A DNA stretch of 21,194 bases from Pelargonium cotyledonis (taxonomy: Eukaryota > Streptophyta > Magnoliopsida > Geraniales > Geraniaceae). Under the pieces are notes generated by a model. It saw only the letters and a list, made by a program, of their open reading frames with translations, had not been told where the DNA came from and searched no databases. Location: NCBI GenBank assembly GCA_036897625.1, contig JAYMTA010001208.1, positions 1 through 21,194 of the forward strand, given 5' to 3'. A program made the position numbers and the translations under genes. This document shows, piece after piece, positions 21,166 through 21,194 of the stretch (positions are counted from its first letter, which is position 1; each line of letters begins with the position of its first letter).

Positions 21166-21194
21166 CAAAAAAACCGTAAAGTCTTGCATACGTG

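Noticed and set aside
1..21194. CRISPR arrays, operons, phage or defence islands, and other novel systems
   Set aside because: The window is intron-rich plant DNA with two known housekeeping genes and common repeat classes; no regular repeat-spacer array or unknown conserved gene cluster was seen.

Overview
This is plant nuclear DNA, most likely from a eudicot. The coding sequence is split into many short exons by AT-rich GT-AG introns, there are plant promoter motifs (telo-box, TGGGCC), and both main genes have plant-type domain architecture. I cannot name the species. There are no operons, bacterial features, CRISPR arrays or RNA genes. The window is dominated by two conserved housekeeping genes that converge tail to tail.

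Positions 1-881 are upstream sequence with an (AT)n microsatellite and a short promoter/leader. Positions 882-5450 (+ strand) hold a nine-exon gene for the beta subunit of the mitochondrial processing peptidase (MPP), which in plants is also a core subunit of respiratory complex III. Every splice junction and the stop codon can be placed. Exon 1, however, lacks 10 nt just after the zinc-binding HFLEH motif, so the gene as written is frameshifted. Intron 6 carries a clean non-autonomous hAT-type element with a perfect 8-bp target-site duplication.

Positions 5451-6480 are the shared 3' intergenic region, with a fold-back repeat of about 209 bp. Positions 18406 down to 6481 (- strand) hold a gene with 28 coding exons for the cohesin loader SCC2 (Nipped-B/NIPBL/Mis4 family). 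Joining the exons gives one uninterrupted frame of 1820 codons plus stop, containing a PHD finger of the type known in plant SCC2, HEAT repeats, basic nuclear-localisation-like clusters and an acidic then Arg-rich tail. Its introns hold a TRIM-like pair of direct repeats, an imperfect inverted-repeat element and a small internal duplication. The leader has an 11-codon upstream ORF.

Positions 18451-21194 are the SCC2 promoter side and gene-poor DNA. They include a decayed LINE endonuclease remnant (about 19706-20216) and, at the right edge, degenerate 26-31 bp tandem repeats.

The two genes are functionally unrelated (mitochondrial protein import and respiration versus sister-chromatid cohesion), and their adjacency looks incidental. 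I found no convincing new biological system. The points most worth checking are the MPP-beta frameshift, the extra codon in MPP-beta exon 7, the repeat insertions in introns and the SCC2 upstream ORF.
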